Source: Nanosynbacter sp900555675
GTDB lineage: Bacteria > Patescibacteriota > Saccharimonadia > Saccharimonadales > Saccharimonadaceae
Length of the DNA stretch: 64,000 nt
Assembly: GCF_022828245.2 (NCBI RefSeq)
Contig: NZ_CP157587.1
Coordinates: forward strand, 558,001 to 622,000
Direction of reading: 5' to 3'
The position numbers and the translations under genes were made by a program. Shown one piece after another: positions 51,256-59,616 of this stretch. Below the pieces are notes generated by a model that saw only the letters and a list, made by a program, of their open reading frames with translations, was not told the origin of the DNA and searched no databases. Positions within the stretch are counted from its first letter, which is position 1. The number at the start of each line of letters is the position of its first letter.

Positions 51256-52254
51256 CTATTTTCCCAAATGTCGCTTTGCCTTAATTGTTACTCGACGACC
51301 ACGCGGCGTGCGCTCAATAAAACCAATTTGTAGCAAATATGGTTCATAAAAATCCTCAATTGTTGTCGCCTCGTCACCAGTCAACGCCGCAATTGTTGTT
51401 AATCCAACAGGATTATCGCCATAATTTTCCAGAATCGATTGCAATAAATTACGATCAGCCGGATCCAATCCCAGTTCATCTACTTCCAGCATCTCCAAAG
51501 CGTTGGTTGTAGTTTTTACATCAATTATTCCGTCGCCATTAACATCGGCGTAATCACGAACTCGCTTAAGAAGCCTATTGGCAATACGTGGCGTCAAGCG
51601 CGCCCGCGTCGACAATAAATCCGCCGCCTCACTTCGAATTGACGACTCTAAAATCTTCGCACTACGCGTCACAATTTTCGCAATATCCTCTGGCGTGTAA
51701 AATTCCAAACGATAAATATGCCCGAACCTATCACGCAAAGGTGCCGCCAAACTTCCGGTTCGTGTCGTTGCGCCAATCACCGTAAACCGCGGTAAATCTA
51801 ATCGAATTGATCGCGCTGCCGGACCTTTTCCAATCACAATATCCAGCTTAAAATCTTCCATTGCGGAGTACAAAATTTCCTCCACTGATCTCCCCAACCG
51901 ATGAATCTCATCGATAAACAGAATATCACCGTCCGACAAATTAGTCAGAATTGACGCCAAATCGCCCGCTTTTTCAATAGCCGGACCACTGGTAATTCGC
52001 AAATTCGTGCCCATTTCATTAGCAATCACCGTCGCCATAGTTGTTTTACCAAGCCCCGGCGGACCATATAATAATACGTGATCCAACGGCTCGCCGCGCT
52101 TTTTGGTTGCATCAATCGCCAAGCGTAAATTACGTTTTAATCTTTCCTGACCAACATACTCAGCAAAACTCTGCGGACGCAGACTCACCTCAATTCGCTG
52201 CTCTTCAGAATCATCATCATGCGAACTTGTATCAACTATTCTTTCAATTGCCAT
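51256..52254 (-). CDS. ruvB: Holliday junction branch migration ATPase RuvB
   Basis: 332 aa, normal length. AAA+ motor of the RuvAB complex. RPQSFAEYVGQERLKRNL (about residues 27-44), Walker A GPPGLGKTT (about 65), Walker B LFIDEIHRL (about 115), sensor IGATTRTGSLAAPLRDRFG (about 160-178), and a C-terminal winged helix ending RTPRGRRVTIKAKRHLG. Its own -10 box is 6 nt from ATG. It is 70 nt downstream of ruvA. Confidence 0.98.
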   Translation of the reverse strand: MAIERIVDTSSHDDDSEEQRIEVSLRPQSFAEYVGQERLKRNLRLAIDATKKRGEPLDHVLLYGPPGLGKTTMATVIANEMGTNLRITSGPAIEKAGDLASILTNLSDGDILFIDEIHRLGRSVEEILYSAMEDFKLDIVIGKGPAARSIRLDLPRFTVIGATTRTGSLAAPLRDRFGHIYRLEFYTPEDIAKIVTRSAKILESSIRSEAADLLSTRARLTPRIANRLLKRVRDYADVNGDGIIDVKTTTNALEMLEVDELGLDPADRNLLQSILENYGDNPVGLTTIAALTGDEATTIEDFYEPYLLQIGFIERTPRGRRVTIKAKRHLGK

Positions 52255-52260
52255 AAACTA

Positions 52261-52266
52261 ATTATA
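52261..52266 (-). promoter_or_regulatory. -10 box (TATAAT) of ruvB, leaderless arrangement
   Basis: 6 nt before ATG 52254. Confidence 0.6.
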
Positions 52267-52324
52267 ACATTTACAAGCAATAACTTAATTTAGGGTCAAT
52301 AATTAAATATTAGAATGCAAAGAT

Positions 52325-52900
52325 CTATTTCTTCAGCGCCTCAGTTACTCGCTGAGATGTCGGCAAATTGACATCGACATTTTCAAGTGCCTTAGTGGCA
52401 TCTGCCAGCGTATAGCCCAAAGCCATCAACGCCTCCAAAGCTTCATCAGAAGTGTTTAATTCAGTCTGCAACGGAGTTTCCGTTCGGCCGTAATGAGTCG
52501 GTAAACCAACTTTATCGCTCAGATCAACCACCACTCGCTCGGCGGTTTTTTTGCCGACGCCAGTAGCCTTTTGTACAAAGCCGCTATCAGCATTAGCAAT
52601 AGCATTGCGCACTTGCTCGGCATCACCCAAGCTTAAAATAGCCAGCGCAGCCTTCGGGCCAACCCCTTGAACCGTGATTAGCATTTCAAATAACTTTTTC
52701 GCCGCCAAGCTAGAAAACCCAAACAATTCCTCCGACTGTTCGCGCACGTGATGATAAGTGTAAAATTTTACTTCTTGATCTAATGTCACTGCGTCAAAAT
52801 CATTAGTCGCCACACTAACTTCATATCCAACACCATGGACATCAATGACTAACGAGCCATTAAACTTCTCAGCAACTTTTCCAAAAACATGTGCAATCAT
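52325..52900 (-). CDS. ruvA: Holliday junction-binding protein RuvA
   Basis: 191 aa, normal length. N-terminal OB domain (VIDVHGVGYEVSV, about residue 19), tandem HhH motifs (MLITVQGVGPKAALAIL, about 72-88; VQKATGVGKKTAERVVVDL, about 108-126), and C-terminal domain III (EALEALMALGYT) that stimulates RuvB. Starts 7 nt after ruvC. Its -10 box overlaps the ruvC stop codon, 6 nt from ATG. Confidence 0.97.
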   Translation of the reverse strand: MIAHVFGKVAEKFNGSLVIDVHGVGYEVSVATNDFDAVTLDQEVKFYTYHHVREQSEELFGFSSLAAKKLFEMLITVQGVGPKAALAILSLGDAEQVRNAIANADSGFVQKATGVGKKTAERVVVDLSDKVGLPTHYGRTETPLQTELNTSDEALEALMALGYTLADATKALENVDVNLPTSQRVTEALKK

Positions 52901-52906
52901 ATTTCA

Positions 52907-52912
52907 ATTATA
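52907..52912 (-). promoter_or_regulatory. -10 box (TATAAT) of ruvA, leaderless arrangement
   Basis: 6 nt before ATG 52900, overlapping the ruvC stop (52908-52910). Confidence 0.6.
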
Positions 52913-53381
52913 CCCGATTCATCGCTGCGTGTGTAATTGCTGCAGCCAAAGCGTCCGCGCAGTCATCCGGCTTCGGAACATCTTTCAGACCTAAATTAAG
53001 TCGCACCATTTCTTGAACCTGCTTTTTATCGGCCTTGCCATAGCCGGTCAAAGTTTGTTTTATTTGCAGTGGCGTATATTCAGCAATCGGCATTCCGGCT
53101 TTTCGTCCAGTCAACATCGCCACGCCGCGCGCTTCCGCCACAGAAATTGCCGTCGTAACATTGCGCGCAAAAAATAGCTTTTCAATCGACATAACATCAG
53201 GATTTGTTTCGGCAATAATTTCTGTCAGGCTATCGAAAATATCTTCAAGCCTTTCGTCAATTGGCGTATGTGCCGGCGTCGTCACAACTCCCGCCGTAAC
53301 CATTTTAAACTTGCCACGAGAAAAATCAATCACACCAAACCCCAAAATCCCCGTTCCCGGGTCAATCCCGATAATTCTCAT
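52908..53381 (-). CDS. ruvC: Holliday junction resolvase RuvC
   Basis: 157 aa from ATG 53381, normal length. Cuts Holliday junctions made accessible by RuvAB. Four catalytic acids present: Asp7 (GIDPGTGILGFG), Glu in MSIEKLFFARN (about 66), and Asp-Asp in KPDDCADALAAAITHA (about 138-141). The longer form from 53480 would run through the upstream surface-protein gene and past the -10 box, so ATG 53381 is chosen. Confidence 0.97.
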   Translation of the reverse strand: MRIIGIDPGTGILGFGVIDFSRGKFKMVTAGVVTTPAHTPIDERLEDIFDSLTEIIAETNPDVMSIEKLFFARNVTTAISVAEARGVAMLTGRKAGMPIAEYTPLQIKQTLTGYGKADKKQVQEMVRLNLGLKDVPKPDDCADALAAAITHAAMNRV

Positions 53382-53387
53382 ATCTTT

Positions 53388-53393
53388 ATTATA
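53388..53393 (-). promoter_or_regulatory. -10 box (TATAAT) of ruvC, leaderless arrangement
   Basis: 6 nt before ATG 53381 and 5 nt after the stop of the upstream gene. Confidence 0.6.
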
Positions 53394-53397
53394 GCAA

Positions 53398-55203
53398 TTA
53401 TTTACCGTTAGCGGATTTAATGCTTTCGCGGATTTTTCGTACAAATTGCGAAATTTCCCATCGCCATTGCCATACGCCATAACCGACGGCCAGTAAACTC
53501 ACGCCGCCAAATACCCACCAGCCCCAAGTAGCACCAGCGACTTGCTTAACTTCAGCGGCCGCCGAACCAACAGTTGGCATATTTGCAGATTTTATCTTTC
53601 GACATCGCTTAGTTTGCGGGTTGCGCTCAAATCCTTCTGGGCATTCTTTTGCTATGTCGTCAGTGGAGGCAATTTTCTTACATCGACCCGTAGCTGAATT
53701 GCGGAATTGACCTTCTGGGCAAGGCTTCAAAGTTTTTGCCGCAGCCGATGCGATAGATCGACATCTGCCAGTTTCTTCACTACGATAATAGCCATCTTTA
53801 CAAGGCGTAATAGTTTTTGTTGCTTCAATTTTTCGACAACGGTGAGTTTCTGGATGACGATATTGACCGACAGGACAAAGGCTTTCAACGGGCGGGGTGG
53901 CAATTTTCACACATCTACCTAACACATTCCTCTCATAACCACTCTGACAGTCTGGATATTCCTTAAAGATATTCTCAGAATTTTCAGTTATCATAAACGT
54001 TTGCATCCACTCATCATCAATCAAACTCCACGAAGAGCTTTTCGCTAACTTCTCATATTCAGCGGAATCAATTTTCGAGCCAGCCTCGTCTAATAAATAA
54101 ACTTTTCCTTTTGTTTTTGGCAATTTCAGATTCGTACTTTTTATTTTGATCACTAAAAATTCGCCAGGATTTAATTCGATATCACCAATATTTTCACGAA
54201 CGCCAGAATCGCCAATCGTCAATTTACAGCCTGTCGTAATGACGGTTTTTTCGCCAGAATTGACAATTTCAATGAATTGTTCATCAATATTCGACGCGAT
54301 TTCACTTAGCTTCAGACCTTCACATTTATTCAACTCCTTTGGAGATTCAGGTTTGTGCTCTGAACTCTTACAATTCGGACGTGAATAAGGCACAATTTCC
54401 TGATTATCAGAACCTTTACTCGATAAAAAATCAGTGGAATTATTTTTCGAATCAATAATATTTTCACCAATAAAACAGCGCCAAACAATTTTCACACTGC
54501 CTTTAATTGGCGAGCCTGCAGACTTTGAATTACTCCCCCAGCCAACAGTATCTGAAACCGACCCGTCCGAGCGCGACAGCACGACCGATCCATCATTTTG
54601 AGCCAAACCTAAATTATTATCAAACTTTATGGCGCCCGCCAACATCTTATCGTTCGACAAAACCAAAAATCCGTTCGCCGATATTACTTCATCCTTGAAA
54701 ATTTTTCCAACGGTTTCAACTCCAGATCCAGTGTGATACTCTATTTTCCAACCAGCCAAATTAACATTCTGATTCGTCGGATTATAAATCTCAACGTATT
54801 TTTTGCCCTGACTAATCTTTGAAATTAATATCGGCGCATGTTCTTCTGTGCTTTCATCTGAATTATCTATTTTTGGCGGCTCAGATTCGGGGTTTGGCTC
54901 GGACTTTGAAGACTCATTGGTGGCAGGATTTTCACTCGGACTATCTATAGACGAATTCTCCGTTGAAGCCTCGGGATTTTCACTTGATTGGGAAGATGAA
55001 TTGCTATTACTATTGATCTGCTCCTTGTCAACAACTGGATCTTTCACTTCCTCAGCCGATTTAAGGCTATTATCAACAGTCTGAACGTCATCAACTTTCG
55101 ACTCTTGAGTAGTACTTGAAACGCCTTCCGCCAAAACCAACGGCGACGGCATTATTAGTGCCACGGCTAGTATCATAAGTAGTGTGTTGCGCAAATACTT
55201 CAT
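53398..55203 (-). CDS. Surface-anchored lamin-tail-domain protein with Cys-rich repeats
   Basis: 601 aa. Signal peptide (about residues 1-26), an acidic Ser/Glu-rich linker (30-120), two lamin-tail (LTD) folds (about 123-240 and 290-390; KYVEIYNPTNQNVNLAGWKI, FIEIVNSGEKT), then five copies of a 15-20 residue unit of the form CPxGxxRxxxTxRCxKI (about 420-545), and a C-terminal membrane segment (about 555-577) with a basic tail. LTDs in secreted bacterial proteins bind surfaces or DNA; the Cys repeats may be disulfide-bonded spacers. ATG 55203 has AAGGAG 6 nt upstream. Confidence 0.85.
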   Translation of the reverse strand: MKYLRNTLLMILAVALIMPSPLVLAEGVSSTTQESKVDDVQTVDNSLKSAEEVKDPVVDKEQINSNSNSSSQSSENPEASTENSSIDSPSENPATNESSKSEPNPESEPPKIDNSDESTEEHAPILISKISQGKKYVEIYNPTNQNVNLAGWKIEYHTGSGVETVGKIFKDEVISANGFLVLSNDKMLAGAIKFDNNLGLAQNDGSVVLSRSDGSVSDTVGWGSNSKSAGSPIKGSVKIVWRCFIGENIIDSKNNSTDFLSSKGSDNQEIVPYSRPNCKSSEHKPESPKELNKCEGLKLSEIASNIDEQFIEIVNSGEKTVITTGCKLTIGDSGVRENIGDIELNPGEFLVIKIKSTNLKLPKTKGKVYLLDEAGSKIDSAEYEKLAKSSSWSLIDDEWMQTFMITENSENIFKEYPDCQSGYERNVLGRCVKIATPPVESLCPVGQYRHPETHRCRKIEATKTITPCKDGYYRSEETGRCRSIASAAAKTLKPCPEGQFRNSATGRCKKIASTDDIAKECPEGFERNPQTKRCRKIKSANMPTVGSAAAEVKQVAGATWGWWVFGGVSLLAVGYGVWQWRWEISQFVRKIRESIKSANGK

Positions 55204-55255
55204 GCTCGCTCCTTGCTTATGGTTAATCATCTTTAGTTTAGCGTACTTTTTGTCA

Positions 55256-55286
55256 AATTAAAAATCGCCCCAAAAAAGGAGCGATT
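55256..55286 (-). terminator. Rho-independent terminator after yebC
   Basis: Nine-pair stem (55278-55286 with 55263-55271, one G-U), 6-nt loop, T-rich tail on the minus strand. Confidence 0.78.
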
Positions 55287-55302
55287 ACTTAAAGCGATGA
55301 TT

Positions 55303-56019
55303 TTATTCCGCTGTGATATCCGCGTTCGTATGAACATTCACAACATCATCCAAATCGTCCAGCGCATCAATCATTTTCATCAATTTCTGCGCAGTTTCCA
55401 TATCGGCAATTTCTATCGGTGCATTGGCAATGTATCGCAGTTCCGCATCTTTAACCTTCAAGCCTTGTTCAACCAATTTATTTCGCACGATCGCCAAATC
55501 TTTCAACTCTGTATACACGATAATCTCGCCATCTTCCTCGACAGCATCTTCGGCGCCAGCGTCCAAAACTGCCAGCAACAAATCTTCCCCGCTGCCTTCG
55601 ATAGTAATGACGCCTTTGCGCGTAAATTGGAACATCACACTACCAGCATCAGCAATTCGCCCGCCATTTTTAACCAACGCAGTTTTTACCTCTGGCAATG
55701 TTCGATTGCGATTATCTGTCGCCGTTTCAATAATAACGCCTACGCCGCCAGGACCATAACCTTCGTAAGCAATTTCCTCCAAAGCCGCCGCGCTCTTATC
55801 CGCCACTCGGTCAATTGCTCGCTGGATGTTTGCACTAGGCATATTCGCAGCCTTAGCTTTTTCAATTGCCATCGCCAAACTTGAGTTCAGCGCTGGATCT
55901 GTACCGCCACGTGCCGCAATAGCAATTTGATTACCCAATTTCGTAAAAATTGCGCCGCGCTTAGCGTCAACAATCGCTTTTTGTCGGTGAGTTGTAGCCC
56001 ATTTACTGTGTCCTGACAT
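55303..56019 (-). CDS. yebC: YebC/PmpR-family translation or transcription factor
   Basis: 238 aa, normal length. MSGHSKWATTHRQKAIVDAK, then RGAIFTKLGNQI, and later NIQRAIDRVADKS and YEGYGPGGVGVIIE are family signatures. YebC/TACO1 proteins ease ribosome stalling at proline runs or act as regulators. ATG 56019 has AGGAG upstream; a terminator follows. In many bacteria it neighbours ruvC-ruvA-ruvB, as loosely here. Confidence 0.96.
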   Translation of the reverse strand: MSGHSKWATTHRQKAIVDAKRGAIFTKLGNQIAIAARGGTDPALNSSLAMAIEKAKAANMPSANIQRAIDRVADKSAAALEEIAYEGYGPGGVGVIIETATDNRNRTLPEVKTALVKNGGRIADAGSVMFQFTRKGVITIEGSGEDLLLAVLDAGAEDAVEEDGEIIVYTELKDLAIVRNKLVEQGLKVKDAELRYIANAPIEIADMETAQKLMKMIDALDDLDDVVNVHTNADITAE

Positions 56020-56058
56020 AATTTCTCCTAAAGTTATTTGCTATTTCAATCTGTTACT

Positions 56059-56064
56059 ATTATA
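56059..56064 (-). promoter_or_regulatory. -10 box (TATAAT) of yebC
   Basis: In the 47-nt gap after comEC. Leader of about 33 nt with a Shine-Dalgarno sequence. Confidence 0.55.
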
Positions 56065-56066
56065 CA

Positions 56067-57518
56067 CTACTCCACAATATTTATCTTAGCGAGGTCCAAT
56101 TTAGTTTGCTTTTTCATCCAAATCATTGCCAAAATTAGCACCACATATAAAACCACACATTGCCACAAATTAATGCTAACTTCCATTTGAGCCCATTCAA
56201 ATCCAGCTGTCCAATTGGTGACTTGGATCATATAACCAAGTAGCCACGTCGTCGGAATTGCAATCAACGCGCCAATCATCGGCACAAAAACCAGCACGCC
56301 CGACATAAATGTCAGCAGCATCGCTAGCGGCACAAACGGCAAAATCAACATATTCGCGATTAACGCCACATTACTAATAACACCAAAACTCATCATAAGT
56401 AGCGGCAACGTCATAATTTGCGCCGACAAAGTTTCAATTAAAATTTGTCGAAACGCGCCCGGCTCTTTATTGCCAAAAAAGTAAGAATGTAGAAGCGGCG
56501 CCAACATAATTACGCCCGCAAACGAAGCAAAGCTTAATTGCCAGCCCAAATCGCCCCAACCAAATTGCGGATTTATCAATAGCGTAATTGCCGCCGACAC
56601 AGGAAGTAGGACCAGCGGATGAATTGTCCGGCCGTAATACCACGCCGCCAAACTCAGCCCCGCCACCAAACCAGCTCTCGACATGCTAGGACTTAATCCA
56701 GTCACCGCCATAAAACCAATTATCATAACAGCCGTGCTGAGCATCGCTAAATATTTTGATCGCTTGGCGAATAATCGTCGCGCTAAACGAACTAAAATTG
56801 TTAAATTATAGCCGCTCGCCACCACGATATGCGTTAGTCCAGCAATTTTCAAATTGTCACTTAATTCAGTTGGCATAGCACGCCTTAAACCCAATAAAAA
56901 TCCCAATCCCAACGCGGACTCTGATTCCGGAACATACTCACGGACCCGCCCCGCAAACCAATCACGAACTCCCACCGCCACATCACCCGGAACTGGTCTT
57001 TCGGCGCTAATAATTTTCGCCCGATATACGCTTGCTGAAAAAGCCCCAAATCCCGCCGTCATTTTACCCTTAACCTTCACGATATCACTACGCTTAATTG
57101 AGTTTTTATCTGGCGTCGTCACCCAAATTTGTCCCGGCAATTTTTCATTATTCATCTGCAGATTGCCCAATCTAAGAACTGTTTGGCTATTTTTATCGAG
57201 ATCAGGATCCTCCAAAACTTGACCCTGGATAATTGCGACTTTTCCGATTAACGAATCATAAACCTCCACGCCTTTTCTGCCGATTTCACCGCGCCAAAGA
57301 CCAACCAAAACTCCAGAAATAATTGCTAAAATCACGAAAAATCGCCAGCGCCAAATTGCCACAATTACAAAAATAGTCAGCCCGACCAATAAAAATAATG
57401 AGTTCGCCACAAACGACCGCGGTATGTAATGGATGGAAATTACGCCAATTGTCAGACCGAGACACCACGCCGCCACCAACCAAGAAATATGCAACTTCTT
57501 AAATAGCCAACTATTCAT
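56067..57518 (-). CDS. comEC: ComEC/Rec2 DNA-uptake channel, short form without beta-lactamase domain
   Basis: 483 aa. N-terminal membrane pair and DUF4131 OB-like domain (about residues 15-165), then the polytopic Competence domain (about 195-470) with GLTHIVVASGYNLTILV (about 225), AVTGLSPSMSRAGLVAGLSL (about 270-289) and FGWGDLGWQLSFASFAGV. The C-terminal metallo-beta-lactamase nuclease domain of full ComEC is absent and no separate copy is nearby. Moves single-stranded DNA across the membrane, probably fed by the type IV pilus. -10 box 6 nt before ATG 57518. Confidence 0.93.
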   Translation of the reverse strand: MNSWLFKKLHISWLVAAWCLGLTIGVISIHYIPRSFVANSLFLLVGLTIFVIVAIWRWRFFVILAIISGVLVGLWRGEIGRKGVEVYDSLIGKVAIIQGQVLEDPDLDKNSQTVLRLGNLQMNNEKLPGQIWVTTPDKNSIKRSDIVKVKGKMTAGFGAFSASVYRAKIISAERPVPGDVAVGVRDWFAGRVREYVPESESALGLGFLLGLRRAMPTELSDNLKIAGLTHIVVASGYNLTILVRLARRLFAKRSKYLAMLSTAVMIIGFMAVTGLSPSMSRAGLVAGLSLAAWYYGRTIHPLVLLPVSAAITLLINPQFGWGDLGWQLSFASFAGVIMLAPLLHSYFFGNKEPGAFRQILIETLSAQIMTLPLLMMSFGVISNVALIANMLILPFVPLAMLLTFMSGVLVFVPMIGALIAIPTTWLLGYMIQVTNWTAGFEWAQMEVSINLWQCVVLYVVLILAMIWMKKQTKLDLAKINIVE

Positions 57519-57524
57519 ACTTAA

Positions 57525-57530
57525 AGTATA
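57525..57530 (-). promoter_or_regulatory. -10 box (TATACT) of comEC, leaderless arrangement
   Basis: 6 nt before ATG 57518. Confidence 0.55.
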
Positions 57531-57548
57531 TCTGGATCTGAAGCCATA

Positions 57549-57572
57549 AAAAAGACTCCGCCAAGGGAGTCG
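57549..57572 (-). terminator. Rho-independent terminator after tRNA-Lys(TTT)
   Basis: Six-pair stem GACTCC/GGAGTC with a 6-nt loop and T6 on the minus strand. Confidence 0.8.
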
Positions 57573-57583
57573 ATTTCAAATTT

Positions 57584-57659
57584 GGAGGGTCCACCGGGGC
57601 TTGAACCCGGGACACCCTGCTTAAAAGGCAGGTGCTCTAACCAGCTGAGCTATGGACCC
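57584..57659 (-). tRNA. tRNA-Lys (anticodon TTT)
   Basis: 76 nt with encoded CCA. Acceptor GGGTCCA/TGGACCC, anticodon stem CCTGC/GCAGG around CTTTTAA. Confidence 0.96.
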
Positions 57660-57706
57660 ATTCGGAATATCCGCTTTCTTCATCCTAGCACAAACCAACA
57701 CAAAGG

Positions 57707-58186
57707 TCAATGCTTAGCGAGTTTATGTCCACCAGTATGTAGTGAAAAAATGTCAATTAGACCGCACACCAGACCAAACGTAGCCATATATCGCCAATTA
57801 TTCGCGAAAATCTTATACAACTCCAACGCCTGTCCGTCTGGTGATATATATTTTCCCAGAGGAACCACCAATAGCGCTGCTATCAAAAACGCAATTCCCA
57901 CCGCCGAGACAATTCTCTCATGTTTTTTCTGATATCTAGGTCCGCTTAGAAGAAGCATAATTAGCGGAACCAACGTTAAGACTAATCCCGAAATTACACC
58001 ATTTGGCAATAAACCAGTTTCCAACTTCAAGCCGTCCAGCACCCCCGTCAGCCAGCTACCCCACCATTCTGACAGTAAAAATCCCGTCGCCAACGCCAAC
58101 GCCAATGGACCGAATCTTCGAGATGAAACAAATGCAACCACAAAAACCGTTACTAAAATTACTCCAAATAGAATTATCACGCTCAT
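57707..58186 (-). CDS. Polytopic membrane protein of unknown function (CvpA-like topology)
   Basis: 159 aa with four predicted membrane segments (about residues 2-22, 27-50, 63-82, 92-112) and a C-terminal amphipathic tail. Topology recalls CvpA-type proteins, but no diagnostic motif was found. Its start overlaps the DUF192 stop (ATGA), so the two are translated together and may act together in the envelope. Confidence 0.68.
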   Translation of the reverse strand: MSVIILFGVILVTVFVVAFVSSRRFGPLALALATGFLLSEWWGSWLTGVLDGLKLETGLLPNGVISGLVLTLVPLIMLLLSGPRYQKKHERIVSAVGIAFLIAALLVVPLGKYISPDGQALELYKIFANNWRYMATFGLVCGLIDIFSLHTGGHKLAKH

Positions 58187-58674
58187 TTATCCTCCTCCAA
58201 ATCAAATTTTACCTGTGACCCAACCGTAACGCTCGCCCGCTTAGCAACACCCGCCTTCACCTCCAATACGTACTTCGCGGGAACTGGTGGCGCATATTTT
58301 TCATGCGGCTCAGCATCCGGCTTGACGTTATGTTTTACATAGACAACACGCTTTTTATCATTGATCCAAATCATATCGACCGAAAACTTCATATCTTTCA
58401 TCCACATTTTATGACGATCGTTATGGTCAAACACGAACAGCATGGCATAATTCTCATCAATTCCCAGCCTTCCAGACAAGCCTTTCCGCTGCGATTCTTC
58501 ATCATTAGCAATTTCCGCCCGAAGCATCGTCTTATTAAGGTAAATCATTTCCGTTTTTGGCGAAACCGTTCGAAAAGCATAAAAAATTGCCCCACCAATA
58601 ACCATCAGCATTCCGCAGATAAATATCCATTTGATGACAGTCTGAGTTACTGTCGAGTGACGAGGCTCGTCCAT
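58183..58674 (-). CDS. DUF192 family protein, membrane-tethered
   Basis: 163 aa. One N-terminal membrane segment (about residues 12-32), then a DUF192 beta-barrel domain (about 45-160): RKGLSGRLGIDENYAMLFVF (about 62-81), HKMWMKDMKFSVDMIWIN (about 88-105), AKYVLEVKAGVAKR (about 134). Secreted or surface domain of unknown biochemical role. Cotranscribed with the gene at 57707; -10 box 6 nt before ATG. Confidence 0.9.
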   Translation of the reverse strand: MDEPRHSTVTQTVIKWIFICGMLMVIGGAIFYAFRTVSPKTEMIYLNKTMLRAEIANDEESQRKGLSGRLGIDENYAMLFVFDHNDRHKMWMKDMKFSVDMIWINDKKRVVYVKHNVKPDAEPHEKYAPPVPAKYVLEVKAGVAKRASVTVGSQVKFDLEEDK

Positions 58675-58680
58675 AAACCT

Positions 58681-58686
58681 ATTATA
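58681..58686 (-). promoter_or_regulatory. -10 box (TATAAT) of the DUF192 gene, leaderless arrangement
   Basis: 6 nt before ATG 58674. Confidence 0.6.
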
Positions 58687-58698
58687 ACAAGTTTATGC

Positions 58699-59616
58699 TT
58701 AAGCGCCGATTTTATCTTTTTTATTGCCACGCTTGGCATTTCGATCGATGTATTCGATTATCTTTCCAGCCACATTTCGGCGAGTAATTTTCTCAATTCC
58801 AAATCCTGGACTAGCATTAACTTCCAGCACCAAAGCTCCACGGCTTGATCTCATGAAGTCAACTCCAGCAACCGTTAGCCCCATTGCCTTAGCGGCTTTC
58901 ACACACATTTTACGCTCAGAATCTGTCAATTTTATACTGGTTCCTTCGCCGCCCTTGTGTAAATTGCTACGAAAATCATCGTCCAAACTCTGACGCTTCA
59001 TACTAGCCACCACTTGACTACCAACCACAAACGCACGAATATCGACACCAGCCGACTCTCTAATAAACTCCTGGAGCAGCACGTTCGTGCCATCCGAGTT
59101 GGTCAAATAGAACGCCTGAAGAACCGACTTGGCGGCCTTTTTGGTTTCCGCCAGAACCACGCCATTTCCGTGCGTACCACGCGCCAACTTAATAATTGCC
59201 GGCATACCACCGATCTCTTCAATGAGCGAATCAATGTCAGTCGCGTTTCGAGAAAAGACCGTCTTCGGAATCGATACTCCCGCTTTAACTAATAGCTGCG
59301 TTGAGCGCAATTTATCCCGCGCCCTAGTAATTGCAATTGAACGATTCATAAAAAACGCCTTCGGATACATCATCTCCAATTGACGCAAAACCGCTGTTCC
59401 ATACTTTGTCATATGGCTCGCAATTCGCGGAATCACCACATCAAATTCATCCATCTCTTTACCCTTATAAATAACCGTCGGATGCTTTTCGTCAATTGAA
59501 ACGTAGCAGTTTTTATACTTAATAACCTTAACTTGATGACCGCGCTTTTCAGCCTCTTCTTTCAGGCGAAGCGTCGAATAATTAATGTTGCCGTTGGATA
59601 AGATTGCAATTCGCAT
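58699..59616 (-). CDS. rimK: RimK-family ATP-grasp ligase
   Basis: 305 aa, normal for RimK. N-terminal RimK domain (IAILSNGNINYSTLRLKEEA, about 3-22), then ATP-grasp (about 95-290): IIKLARGTHGNGVVLAE (about 140), LLQEFIRESAGVDIRAFVVG (about 181-200), GVDFMRSSRGALVLEVNASP (about 254-273). RimK adds glutamates to the C-terminus of ribosomal protein S6; the substrate here could be S6 or a peptide. One-base overlap with the protease gene upstream (TAATG). Confidence 0.93.
   Translation of the reverse strand: MRIAILSNGNINYSTLRLKEEAEKRGHQVKVIKYKNCYVSIDEKHPTVIYKGKEMDEFDVVIPRIASHMTKYGTAVLRQLEMMYPKAFFMNRSIAITRARDKLRSTQLLVKAGVSIPKTVFSRNATDIDSLIEEIGGMPAIIKLARGTHGNGVVLAETKKAAKSVLQAFYLTNSDGTNVLLQEFIRESAGVDIRAFVVGSQVVASMKRQSLDDDFRSNLHKGGEGTSIKLTDSERKMCVKAAKAMGLTVAGVDFMRSSRGALVLEVNASPGFGIEKITRRNVAGKIIEYIDRNAKRGNKKDKIGA

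Noticed and set aside
53398..53480. Extended N-terminus for RuvC (start at 53480)
   Set aside because: It would overlap the surface-protein gene and precede the -10 box. The RuvC fold begins at MRIIGIDPG (53381).
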